A stretch of 64,000 nt of DNA, from contig NZ_BDBL01000014.1 of the NCBI RefSeq assembly GCF_001612965.1, positions 112,576 to 176,575 on the forward strand. Reading direction: 5' to 3'. The notes under the pieces are model-generated. The model searched no databases. It was not told where the DNA came from and saw only the letters and a list, made by a program, of their open reading frames with translations. The stretch's first letter is position 1; each line of letters starts with the position of its first letter. Source of the DNA: Nocardia kruczakiae NBRC 101016 (GTDB lineage: Bacteria > Actinomycetota > Actinomycetes > Mycobacteriales > Mycobacteriaceae). The position numbers and the translations under genes were made by a program. Below, in pieces: positions 56,804 to 64,000 of the stretch.

Positions 56804-58141
56804 ATGAGCGAATTCGGACCGCTGGACACGGGTTTCATGGAGCTGGAAGACAGTGACCGGCACCTCAACATCGCCATCGCCGCGATCGCGATCGTCGCCG
56901 GGCCGGTGCCCAGCCGCGAGCGGTTCGAGGAGACCGTGACGCGCGCGCTGGGCCGCAACGAGCGCTTGCGCCAGCGGATGCGGCGCACACCGCTGGACAT
57001 CACGGCACCCAGCTGGGAGGACGACCCGGATTTCCGGTTGTCGCGCCACGTCCGGTGGACGGCACTGCCCGGCCCCCGCGACGAGCAGGCGCTGCGCGAG
57101 TTGGTGGGGGAGGAGCTCGCTCGCCGCCTCGATCGCGAACATCCGCTCTGGCAGGTCGTCGTGGTCGACAATCTCGCCGGGGACCGGTGGGCGGTGATCG
57201 TCAAGGCGCACCACAGCATGGTCGACGGGATCGCCGGCATCACGGTGTTCGAAGGTCTCTGCGACGAGGAGCCGGAGTCGCCGTCCGAGCTGCCGGTGCG
57301 GCCGCCGGACACCGCTGCGAGCCTCCTGGCGACGGCGGAGACCGTGCTCCGATTGCCTTATACCGCTTCCCGTTTCGCCGTCCGCACGGCACGCACGTTG
57401 GTGCCGGTACTGCGCGACACCGTGGTCCCCACGCCGACATCCTCGCTCAACGGCCCGCTGGGCCGCCGGCGCCGGTATGCGGTGGCGCGGACCTCGCTCG
57501 CGCAGCTGCACGAGGTCGGTGCCGCGTTCGACGCGACGGTCAACGACGTCGCGGTGGCCGCGCTCGCCGGGGCCTATCGACGCCTGCTGAGCGCGCGGGG
57601 CGAAGAACCGCAGGCGGATTCGGTGCGGATCCTGATACCGGTCTCGATGCGCTCGGCCGAGGCGAAATACGCGATGGACAATCGGGTTTCGGTCGTCATC
57701 GCCGCCTTGCCGGTCGATGTCGCCGATCCGGTACACCGCCTGCACACGGTGCACGAGCGCATCGCCCGCCATCGCGCTCGTGGCGAGGCGGAGGCGGAGG
57801 CGTCGCTGCTGACGCTGGCCGGCCGGCTTCCCGCGGGTGTGGCGGCGTGGGCGTTCCGGCTGGCCACCCGCTTCCCGCAACGCGGCATCAGCGCGCTGGC
57901 GACCAACGTCCCGGGACCTCGTCACCGGCTGAGCATCGCGGGCGGCGAGGTCGAGCAGGTCTGGCCCGGCATCCCGGTGGCCATGCGGCTGCGCACCACG
58001 GTCGCGATGCTGAGCTACGCCGGTCAGTTCACCTTCGGAATCACCGGCGACTACGACACCACCCCCGATATCGAGCTGATCCCGGCGGCGGTCACCGACG
58101 AGATCGAGACATTGCTGGCCCGCGCTCGCGCCACCGCCTGA
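56804..58141 (+). CDS. Wax ester synthase / diacylglycerol acyltransferase (WS/DGAT)
   Basis: A 445-residue acyltransferase with the catalytic HHxxxDG motif (VKAHHSMVDGIAG) and the C-terminal TNVPGP motif (LATNVPGPRHRL). It makes triacylglycerol or wax esters from acyl-CoA at the membrane surface. The mycobacterial counterpart Tgs1 (Rv3130c) is strongly DosR-induced and drives lipid storage in dormancy. ATG 56804 is chosen to fit the family start (FGPLDTGFMELED). Only a weak DosR-like site was seen upstream, so read-through from the Usp promoter is likely. Confidence 0.92.
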   Translation: MSEFGPLDTGFMELEDSDRHLNIAIAAIAIVAGPVPSRERFEETVTRALGRNERLRQRMRRTPLDITAPSWEDDPDFRLSRHVRWTALPGPRDEQALRELVGEELARRLDREHPLWQVVVVDNLAGDRWAVIVKAHHSMVDGIAGITVFEGLCDEEPESPSELPVRPPDTAASLLATAETVLRLPYTASRFAVRTARTLVPVLRDTVVPTPTSSLNGPLGRRRRYAVARTSLAQLHEVGAAFDATVNDVAVAALAGAYRRLLSARGEEPQADSVRILIPVSMRSAEAKYAMDNRVSVVIAALPVDVADPVHRLHTVHERIARHRARGEAEAEASLLTLAGRLPAGVAAWAFRLATRFPQRGISALATNVPGPRHRLSIAGGEVEQVWPGIPVAMRLRTTVAMLSYAGQFTFGITGDYDTTPDIELIPAAVTDEIETLLARARATA

Positions 58142-58196
58142 AGCCGCCGCACCCACGACCAGCCAGGCGCCCCGGCGCCGCCGCACCCACCGATAC

Positions 58197-58403
58197 ACCT
58201 CGTCGCACCCCCCGGATGATGAACGGGAACAGGACGACGAACGCGATCATCCACGGCGCGAGAACCGCGGTGCCCAGGACGTCTCGCAGTGGCGGCACAC
58301 AGACCACCACGGCGGTCAGCGCCAGCTCGAACCTGATGCCCCACAACAGCATCGGATTCGAGAACACCCTGATCGACAGCAGGGGCCCCGCGTGAATCAG
58401 CCG
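58197..58403 (-). pseudogene. Fragment of a P2-type cation ATPase, last membrane helices
   Basis: About 69 codons encode the end of a P2-type pump: PLLSIRVFSNPMLLWGIRFE, then VCVPPLRDVLGTAVLAPW and VLFPFIIRGVRRG. The rest of the gene is missing on both sides. It lies in the 435-nt gap between the WS/DGAT and pfkB genes, on the opposite strand. With the P-domain fragment at 42149 it may come from the same lost CtpF-like gene, split by rearrangement. Confidence 0.72.
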
Positions 58404-58503
58404 GCGTGCGGGGCTGTGGACCCATGATGCCTCCCTCCGGCAGCGGCCGGGTTCGGTGACCTTCCTCGTCTTCGACTGCAGGAGCGGCGCTCGCGCCGGA
58501 CAC

Positions 58504-58517
58504 GGGACTTCGGTCAC
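58504..58517 (+). promoter_or_regulatory. DosR-like box (pfkB)
   Basis: GGGACTTCGGTCAC ends 59 nt before the pfkB start. Confidence 0.66.
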
Positions 58518-58576
58518 CGCCCGGGCCGACCGCAATGCCCTACTCGGCCGTCCGCCGATCCCGTGAGATGGACCGT

Positions 58577-59524
58577 ATGCCGATCATCACGCTCACGATG
58601 AATCCCGCGATCGATAGTGCCGCCCGCACCGACCGGGTCCTGCCGACCGACAAGATGCGCTGCAGCGCACCGCGATTCGACCCGGGCGGCGGCGGTATCA
58701 ACGTGGCTCGCACGGTGGCGGCGCTCGGTGAGCCCGTCACCGCGATCTATCCCGCGGGCGGCCACGCCGGTGTCTTCCTCGAGCAATTGGTGCGCGCGGC
58801 GGGTGTCCCCTCACATGCCGTGACGACCGCCGAGCCGAGCCGGGAGAATCTGGCCGTGTCCGCCGACGACACCGGGGAACAGTACCGATTCGTCTTCCCG
58901 GGCCCGCGGCTGACACCGGCCGAACAGCACCGCTGCCTGGCGGCGGTGGAGCGCCACGCGCCCGGAGCGGACTACGTGGTCGCCAGCGGCAGCCTCCCGC
59001 CCGGCGTCGAATCCGATTTCTATCAGATCGTCGCCGATGTGGCTGCGGCACAGGGTGTTCCGATGATCCTCGACACCTCCGGCGCCGCGCTGCGGGCGAT
59101 CCGGCGCGGCGTCTTCCTGATCAAACCGAGTGTGCGGGAGCTCGCACAGCTGGTCGGTCGTGCGCTGCCCGATCGCGACACACAGGTCGCTGCCGCCCGC
59201 GAACTCGTGAACGACGCGGTCGCCGAGGTCGTCGTCGTCTCGCTCGGCGCCGAGGGAGTCTTGGCGGTGACCGCCGAGCGATCGCAATGGTTCCCGCCGA
59301 TACCGGTGCCGGTGCGCAGCGGGATCGGCGCGGGGGATGCGATGGTCGGCGGTATCGCCGTCGGCTCGGCACGGGGGTACGAGCTCGACGACGCGATCCG
59401 GTTGGGGATCGCCGCGGCGACCGCTGCCCTGACCACCTCGGGAACCGCGCCCGGGCTGCGCTCCCGGATCGAGCAACTGTACGAGGAGCAGACGCGGGCC
59501 ACGGCGGTAGCCGAAATCGGATGA
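58577..59524 (+). CDS. pfkB: PfkB-type 6-phosphofructokinase / sugar kinase
   Basis: A 315-residue ribokinase-family enzyme. MPIITLTMNPAIDSAART, the GGGGINVARTVAALG substrate loop and the catalytic GIGAGDAMVGG with its Asp are present. It phosphorylates fructose 6-phosphate or tagatose 6-phosphate by family knowledge. M. tuberculosis PfkB (Rv2029c) is a DosR target. ATG 58577 fits the family start; ATG 58568 is possible. Confidence 0.9.
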   Translation: MPIITLTMNPAIDSAARTDRVLPTDKMRCSAPRFDPGGGGINVARTVAALGEPVTAIYPAGGHAGVFLEQLVRAAGVPSHAVTTAEPSRENLAVSADDTGEQYRFVFPGPRLTPAEQHRCLAAVERHAPGADYVVASGSLPPGVESDFYQIVADVAAAQGVPMILDTSGAALRAIRRGVFLIKPSVRELAQLVGRALPDRDTQVAAARELVNDAVAEVVVVSLGAEGVLAVTAERSQWFPPIPVPVRSGIGAGDAMVGGIAVGSARGYELDDAIRLGIAAATAALTTSGTAPGLRSRIEQLYEEQTRATAVAEIG

Positions 59525-59538
59525 CCGGAGCCGGCTGC

Positions 59539-60033
59539 CTACGATTGTCCGAGCCGCAGGACGACGTGGACGATGTCGTCGTCGCGATGGGCCGACATCG
59601 GCAGATCGATATCCATCAGCAGCTGCATCATCTTCGAATTCGTGGCCATGATGTCGCCCGCGAGCCGGCCGATGCCGTGCCGTCGGGCGTCCTCGGCCAG
59701 CCGCGTGAGCAGCGCGGTACCGACCCCGGACTGCTGGTCCTCGTGGGCCACGACCATGGCCACCTCGGCGCAGTCGGTGTCGGGCAGCACGACGTAGTTC
59801 GCCACACCGATCAGCCGATCGTCGGTGAACGCGCCGAAAGCGCAGTGCTTCGGGTCGTTCACCGACATGGCGGCGGCCAGCTGTTCGAGGTGTTTCGGCC
59901 GCGCGCCGAAGAAGCGGTAGTAGCCGTCGCGGTGGGTCAGCGTCGCGTGCAGATCCCGGACCGCATCGCTGTCGGCGGGTGTGAGGCGGCGATAGGTGAC
60001 GTCGGTGAGGTCGACGGTCGGCTCCGCGGTCAT
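59539..60033 (-). CDS. GNAT-family N-acetyltransferase
   Basis: A 164-residue acetyltransferase with the acetyl-CoA loop VAHEDQQSGVGTALLTRL and an N-terminal YYRFFGARP segment that recalls the acetyltransferase part of mycobacterial protein lysine acetyltransferase Pat. No cyclic-nucleotide domain is present. The ATG at 60033 overlaps the stop of the upstream kinase gene by 4 nt, so the two are co-translated. A protein or small-molecule substrate cannot be told apart. Confidence 0.86.
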   Translation of the reverse strand: MTAEPTVDLTDVTYRRLTPADSDAVRDLHATLTHRDGYYRFFGARPKHLEQLAAAMSVNDPKHCAFGAFTDDRLIGVANYVVLPDTDCAEVAMVVAHEDQQSGVGTALLTRLAEDARRHGIGRLAGDIMATNSKMMQLLMDIDLPMSAHRDDDIVHVVLRLGQS

Positions 60034-61493
60034 GCGGGCTCTCGTTCGCTCGTCCGCCGATAGCCGCGCAGCGCGGCCTCGGTGGTCTCGTCCACCGGTG
60101 CGGTGGTGTCCAGTACCACCGCACCGGGCCACGGGTCGCGATCGGCGGCCATGGCCGCCGCGACGGTGGGTGTGGCGTCGGATTCGGATCCGGTGCGCCC
60201 CGCGATGCGCGCGGCGGCCACGGATGCCGGTGCGCTACAACAGAGTTCGATGAGATCGGCCGCGGTGTCGGTGGCGAGCCGAGATGCGCGGCGGCGTTGC
60301 CCATCGTCGATCCAGCTGGCGTCCAGAACGACCGAGCGGCCGGCGGCGAGCAGGGTCTGCGCCTCGGCGCACATCACCGCGTAGACATGATCGCGGGCGG
60401 CGGGAGCGTAGGCGCCGTGGTCGTATTCGCCGGTCGCGCCGTCCAAGACGCCTTCGGCGCGCGCGACGGCGCGAATGTGGTCGCTGGACAACAGGATCGC
60501 GCCGGTCACCGCGGCCAGGCGGCGGGCGATCGTCGATTTGCCGGTGCCCGGCAGGCCACCGACCAGCACGAGGCGCACCGCGCCGGCGGCGAGGTGTCGC
60601 AGGGCGACCTCGACGTGCCGCACCGCACCCGCTGCCGCTCGCCGTTCCCCCTGCCCGTACCGCACGCAGTCGACCTTCGCGCGCACCGCCGCGCGATAGG
60701 CGATGTAGTGGTGGTACAGCGAGTCCGGCGCCGGGTCGCCGGTCGCTTCGAGGTAGTCCTCGACGACGGCCCGGCCGAGGTCCGGGTACCCGAGGCGTTC
60801 CAGATCCATGGCCAGAAAGCAGATGTCATCGAGCCGATCGACGTGGCGGAGTTCGTCGTCGAAGTCGAGGCAGTCGATGACCCGCACGCCGTCGTCGGTG
60901 ACGAAGATGTCGTCGGCGCGCAGATCGCCATGGCCGTCGACGATGTGCCCGGTGGCGATGCGCTTGTCGAACAGCGCCTTCCGTCCGTCGAGGTAGCGCA
61001 TCGCCAGGTCGGTGAGCTCCCGCACCGCAGCCGGTTCGATCGGGGGATGGGTCATCCCGGACAGCAACGACTTCCAGCGCTCCCGAACCGCCGGCACCGT
61101 CGCCGCGCGATCGATCGCCGGCCCGGTCGGCGCCCGGTCGTGCCAGGCGGCCACATCGCGAACCAGTACCGACAGGACGTCGCGGGCGACGGCCGGATCG
61201 TCGAGGCGCCGCGACAACCGGGCGGCGTCGGGGAGCCGGCGCATCAGCAGCACCGGTTCGTCCGCATCCCGCGTCGGATCGGACAGGTGCCCGATGCCGA
61301 GGTACACATCGGGAGCGAACCGCCGATTGAGCTCGAGTTCGCGGAGGCACGCGGTTTCGCGCGCCGCCCGCGTGGAAAAGTCGAGGAAGTCGGTCCGCAC
61401 CGGCTTCTTGATCTTGTAGGCCCGGTCGCCGAACAGCACCACCACCGCCGAATGCGTTTCGGCGAGCGCGGCGAAGGGATCGTTGGTCTCCAT
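60030..61493 (-). CDS. Fusion of aminoglycoside-phosphotransferase-like and P-loop kinase domains (Rv2004c-like)
   Basis: A 487-residue two-domain protein. The N-terminal domain (about 1-310) is APH/kinase-like with GHGDLRADDIFVTDDGVRVIDCLDF seen in two parts (catalytic Asp of HGDL). The C-terminal domain is a nucleotide kinase with Walker A GLPGTGKSTIARRLAA and LLSSDHIR. Layout and size fit M. tuberculosis Rv2004c, a DosR target of unknown substrate. A box lies 36 nt upstream. Confidence 0.88.
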   Translation of the reverse strand: METNDPFAALAETHSAVVVLFGDRAYKIKKPVRTDFLDFSTRAARETACLRELELNRRFAPDVYLGIGHLSDPTRDADEPVLLMRRLPDAARLSRRLDDPAVARDVLSVLVRDVAAWHDRAPTGPAIDRAATVPAVRERWKSLLSGMTHPPIEPAAVRELTDLAMRYLDGRKALFDKRIATGHIVDGHGDLRADDIFVTDDGVRVIDCLDFDDELRHVDRLDDICFLAMDLERLGYPDLGRAVVEDYLEATGDPAPDSLYHHYIAYRAAVRAKVDCVRYGQGERRAAAGAVRHVEVALRHLAAGAVRLVLVGGLPGTGKSTIARRLAAVTGAILLSSDHIRAVARAEGVLDGATGEYDHGAYAPAARDHVYAVMCAEAQTLLAAGRSVVLDASWIDDGQRRRASRLATDTAADLIELCCSAPASVAAARIAGRTGSESDATPTVAAAMAADRDPWPGAVVLDTTAPVDETTEAALRGYRRTSEREPA

Positions 61494-61529
61494 CGGTACC
61501 AGCGTCGCCGATGACCGCAGAATCCGTGA

Positions 61530-61543
61530 TGGACCAAAGTCAC
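61530..61543 (-). promoter_or_regulatory. DosR-like box (Rv2004c-like gene)
   Basis: TGGACCAAAGTCAC, 36 nt upstream of the kinase-fusion start. Confidence 0.64.
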
Positions 61544-61720
61544 CGGAATGTGGACCGTGCGGCCCGTGGTGCGTCGATGGTGACGATCCGGGATCGAGTC
61601 ACGGACGTCGACCACCATGACCATCACCCCACCGGTACTCGCCCGCGCTCGTGACCGACGACGCTGTGGCGCCGGTGGGTGACGGTCGGAGAGTGGCGGG
61701 CGGTACAGCCGAATGCCCGG

Positions 61721-63058
61721 TCATGGCCATGCGCGGTGGGTCGTCGGCCCGCGGAAATGGGTGCGGAACCAGTCGCGGGCCAGCTCGGCCACGGCTTCCA
61801 GCGCGCCGGGCTCGGCGAACAGGTGGGTGGCGCCGGGCACGATCTCGATGCGTGTCTCACACGCCATCGCTCGCTGGGCGAACCGGTTCAGTTCGATCAC
61901 CGCCGGGTCGTTTCCGCCCACGATCAACAGGGTCGGCGCTCGCACGGCGGTCAGGAAGAGATCGGCGAGGTCGGGCCGGCCGCCGCGGGAGACGACGGCG
62001 GCGATCTTCAGTTCCGGGTCGGCGGCCGCCCGCAGCGCCGCTGCGGCCCCGGTGCTGGCGCCGAAGTACCCGATCGGGAGGTCGTCGGCGTAGTGCATCC
62101 CGGCGAGCCACCGCGTGACACCTGCCAGCCGATTCGCCAGCAGACCGATGGCGAAGACGTTGGCGCGCTCGAATTCTTCGGCGGGGGTGAGCAGGTCGAA
62201 CAGCAGCGTTCCGAGTCCGGCCCGCTGCAGCGAGGTGGCGACGAATCGGTTGCGCGGACTGTACCTGCTGCTGCCACTGCCGTGGGCGAAGACGACAACG
62301 CCCGTCGCGGCTTCCGGAACCATCAGGTGGCCGCTCAGTTCGGCCTCCCCGACGGTGATGGTGACGTCGTCGTCGACCAGCGGCGGATCGCCGGACTCGT
62401 CCACCCGGGGGCGTTCGCGGGCGGCGACGGCTGCCCGGGCGAGCAGATCGACGACTTCGTCGTCGCTCGTCTGTCCGAAGTGCCGGTACCACTGACCGAC
62501 CGCGTCGAAGAGCAGTGGCGTTTTCAGGCAGACGATGTCGTCGGCTTCCGGCCGCAGCGACGCCAACGCCTCGCGCGCGGCGACGGGAGTGGCCAGGACG
62601 ATACGGGCGGCGCCGCGGGCACGGGCCACGCGGCAGGCGGCGCGGGCGGTGGCCCCCGTCGCGATGCCGTCGTCGACCAGCACCACGGTCCGGCCACGCA
62701 GCGACGGACCGTCGCGCCCCTGCCGGCATATGTCCACCCGACGCGCCAGCTCCGCGCGTTCGTGCTGCTGCACCGCATCGATGTCTTCCTCGGACAGCCC
62801 GGCCCGGCGCACGACCACTGTGTTGAGTACGTGGGTGTCGTCCTCGCCGACCGCGCCGAAGGCGAGTTCGGGCTGATAGGGGACGCCCAGCTTGCGGATC
62901 ACCAGGACGTCCAGCGGTGCGCGCAACGCCCGCGCCACTTCGAAGGCGACCGGTACTCCGCCGCGCGGCAGCCCCAGCACGACGACATCGGTGTCACGCA
63001 GGGCGATCAGACGTGTCGCGAGCCGGCTGCCCGCGTCGACGCGATCACGAAACACCAT
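61721..63058 (-). CDS. Phosphoribosyltransferase fused to dienelactone-hydrolase-like domain (Rv0571c-like)
   Basis: A 445-residue fusion. Residues about 1-220 are a PRTase domain with the PRPP loop VVLVDDGIATGATARAA. Residues about 230-445 are an alpha/beta hydrolase (VVFAHGSGSSRYSPRN, nucleophile Ser in GYFGASTGAAAAL, His in GATHLFAEPGALE). This is the arrangement and size of M. tuberculosis Rv0571c, another DosR target. AGGAGG lies six bases upstream of ATG 63058. Substrate unknown; a salvage or detoxification role is possible. Confidence 0.9.
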   Translation of the reverse strand: MVFRDRVDAGSRLATRLIALRDTDVVVLGLPRGGVPVAFEVARALRAPLDVLVIRKLGVPYQPELAFGAVGEDDTHVLNTVVVRRAGLSEEDIDAVQQHERAELARRVDICRQGRDGPSLRGRTVVLVDDGIATGATARAACRVARARGAARIVLATPVAAREALASLRPEADDIVCLKTPLLFDAVGQWYRHFGQTSDDEVVDLLARAAVAARERPRVDESGDPPLVDDDVTITVGEAELSGHLMVPEAATGVVVFAHGSGSSRYSPRNRFVATSLQRAGLGTLLFDLLTPAEEFERANVFAIGLLANRLAGVTRWLAGMHYADDLPIGYFGASTGAAAALRAAADPELKIAAVVSRGGRPDLADLFLTAVRAPTLLIVGGNDPAVIELNRFAQRAMACETRIEIVPGATHLFAEPGALEAVAELARDWFRTHFRGPTTHRAWP

Positions 63059-63455
63059 CGAATACCTCCTGCCCGGCACTTACGAACCCCGCGGCCGGCA
63101 CCGCATTCGTCTCACCGCCCGCGCCTCGCGCTGGGGCGACCACCAGAACTCGGCGCGGAGTCCGAGCACGGGCCTGTCGATCTCACCGATCGGGTCGCCG
63201 GCGTATTCATCGGCCCTCATACGGCAACTATCCGCGTTCGCCGCTCATGCCGAATCGTGCCGAAGGCTCCGATGCGTGGGACGTTGGTCAGTTCTTCGGC
63301 GAACGGAGATCCCTCCTCGCGCTACCGAAGGGTCTGCGCCACCGCGGTGTGGAGGAATGCCACCAATTCGTCGGTGGCGAGATCGATTCACGGCGAGAAC
63401 AGTGGCGGTGCCGCTGGCTGCGGTTGTCCGCGTTCGCCACGGCGAGCGATTCCGC
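63059..63455. other. Intergenic region of about 400 nt without a clear gene
   Basis: I see no convincing coding sequence here. It should hold the promoter of the phosphoribosyltransferase-hydrolase fusion (leftward) and the end of the leftward SCO6745-like transcript. The only regulatory-looking element is a weak DosR-like box at 63278-63291. Confidence 0.5.
63278..63291 (-). promoter_or_regulatory. Weak DosR-like box in the intergenic region
   Basis: GGGACGTTGGTCAG has both half-sites (GGGAC and GGTCA) with the usual spacing, but lies 219 nt upstream of the nearest start (63058), farther than all other copies. Confidence 0.35.
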
Positions 63456-64000
63456 TCAGGGGCGGGGGAGGGTGCCGATGGGAGTGCGCCCAGGCATCGC
63501 GGTGTGCGCGGCGCGGGCCAGCGGTCGCACCAGCTCGGCGAGGCGTTCGGCCGACCCGGCCTCCAACGCCCGCCACGGTCGTGCGGCCAAATCGTCTGTG
63601 CGCCTTTCGATCTCGTCGAATTCGGCACGACCGGCAGCCGTGGGCCGTCCGTCGGTGTCGAGCCAGCCGCGCCCGGTGAGGCCCGCGAGCGCGCGATCCC
63701 ACTGCTCGTCGTCCCAGCCGCGAGCCGGTTGCAGAACGTCGCGCCCGGAATCGGTGGCGGCGCGCCAGGCCAGACTCTGACATCCGGTCAGTCCGGCGGT
63801 GGTCAGCGCCGCGACATGGCCGTCACCCCGGTGCTCGCGCAGCACCGTGCAGGCCTGCCACAGAATCGACAGCGGATCGTCGGGCCACGCCAGGTCGGCA
63901 TTGGCGGCGGCGAGCGGTTTCCCTTCGAGCTCGACCGCCGTCGCGGCCCGCCGGGCCAGTTCGGCAGCCTCGGCGTACTCGTCGTCGCTCCCGCCGAGCC
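63456..64000 (-). CDS. SCO6745-like protein (MarR-like helical fold), 5' end outside window
   Basis: About 181 codons up to the right edge with no stop, so the gene enters from outside. Motifs WPDDPLSILWQACTVLREHRGDGHVAAL (seen in parts), GWDDEQW, GRGWLDTDGRPTAAG and LARLVRPLA-like ending fit the SCO6745 family of predicted helix-turn-helix-like proteins in actinobacteria. No regulatory role is proven. The in-frame GTG at 63845 is not the real start because the family sequence continues upstream of it. Confidence 0.75.
   Translation of the reverse strand, partial: LGGSDDEYAEAAELARRAATAVELEGKPLAAANADLAWPDDPLSILWQACTVLREHRGDGHVAALTTAGLTGCQSLAWRAATDSGRDVLQPARGWDDEQWDRALAGLTGRGWLDTDGRPTAAGRAEFDEIERRTDDLAARPWRALEAGSAERLAELVRPLARAAHTAMPGRTPIGTLPRP

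Noticed and set aside
55892..58198. Long leftward open frame (about 770 codons) opposite the Usp and WS/DGAT genes
   Set aside because: It is antisense to two clear protein families; its product is rich in Arg, Gly and His with no domain pattern, as expected for a GC-rich shadow frame.

Overview
The window reads as chromosomal DNA of a high-GC actinobacterium of the order Mycobacteriales, most likely Nocardia or a close relative. The grounds are very GC-rich third codon positions, GTG starts, operons with 1-17 nt overlaps, DtxR/IdeR-type iron boxes, a DosR protein that closely resembles the mycobacterial one from memory, and a trehalose phosphatase of the mycobacterial OtsB1 three-domain type. 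I saw no rRNA, tRNA, CRISPR array, transposase or integrase. All similarity statements come from reading motifs, not from database searches.

Layout. (1) 1-5.2 kb: the 3' end of a CysQ-type phosphatase gene, a leftward operon of response regulator, histidine kinase and DUF4153/4173-type membrane protein, and a HisN-like gene whose metal-binding motifs are destroyed. (2) 5.2-18.0 kb: a divergent catabolic locus. Leftward: carboxymuconolactone decarboxylase-like protein, Rieske oxygenase, a small protein, amidohydrolase, SnoaL-like protein and a pair of acyl-CoA dehydrogenases (one truncated). Rightward: a small protein, acyl-CoA dehydrogenase, SDR, CoA-transferase, enoyl-CoA hydratase, thiolase and acyl-CoA dehydrogenase. 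Together they look like ring oxygenation followed by CoA-dependent beta-oxidation; the substrate is unknown. A 19-bp palindrome sits between the two arms. (3) 18.1-18.9 kb: bfd-bfr iron storage pair behind two abutting IdeR-like boxes. (4) 19.0-22.8 kb: a GlxA-type regulator divergent from an MFS transporter, then a beta-lactamase-like lipoprotein.

(5) About 23-63 kb: a dormancy (DosR/DevR) island. It holds dosR, dosS, four tandem universal stress proteins, three Acg-type nitroreductases, an Rv1733c-like membrane protein, an OtsB1-type fusion, PfkB, PEP synthase, a wax ester synthase/DGAT, a long HPF-type ribosome hibernation factor (Rv0079-like), an Rv2004c-like kinase, an Rv0571c-like phosphoribosyltransferase-hydrolase fusion, an MgtA-type P-ATPase, PPOX, DUF2267, baeRF3 and GyrI-DUF302 proteins. 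I found fourteen good and two weak copies of a DosR-like box (GGGAC/GGGCC-N3-GGTCC/GGCCC) in front of these operons, with box-to-start gaps clustering at 35-36 and 57-59 nt. dosR and dosS are not adjacent, and two separate fragments of a decayed P2-type (CtpF-like) ATPase lie in the island.

(6) 46.3-50.3 kb, embedded in the island: a second regulon. A CsoR/CstR-family repressor that lacks the copper-ligand histidine, three near-identical ATACCCC...GGGGTAT palindromes, an MMPL transporter, a DsbA-like protein with a CPFS active site, a DUF2892 membrane protein and a DUF302 protein suggest persulfide or thiol-stress sensing rather than plain copper control.

The right edge (63.5-64.0 kb) holds the 3' part of a SCO6745-like gene.
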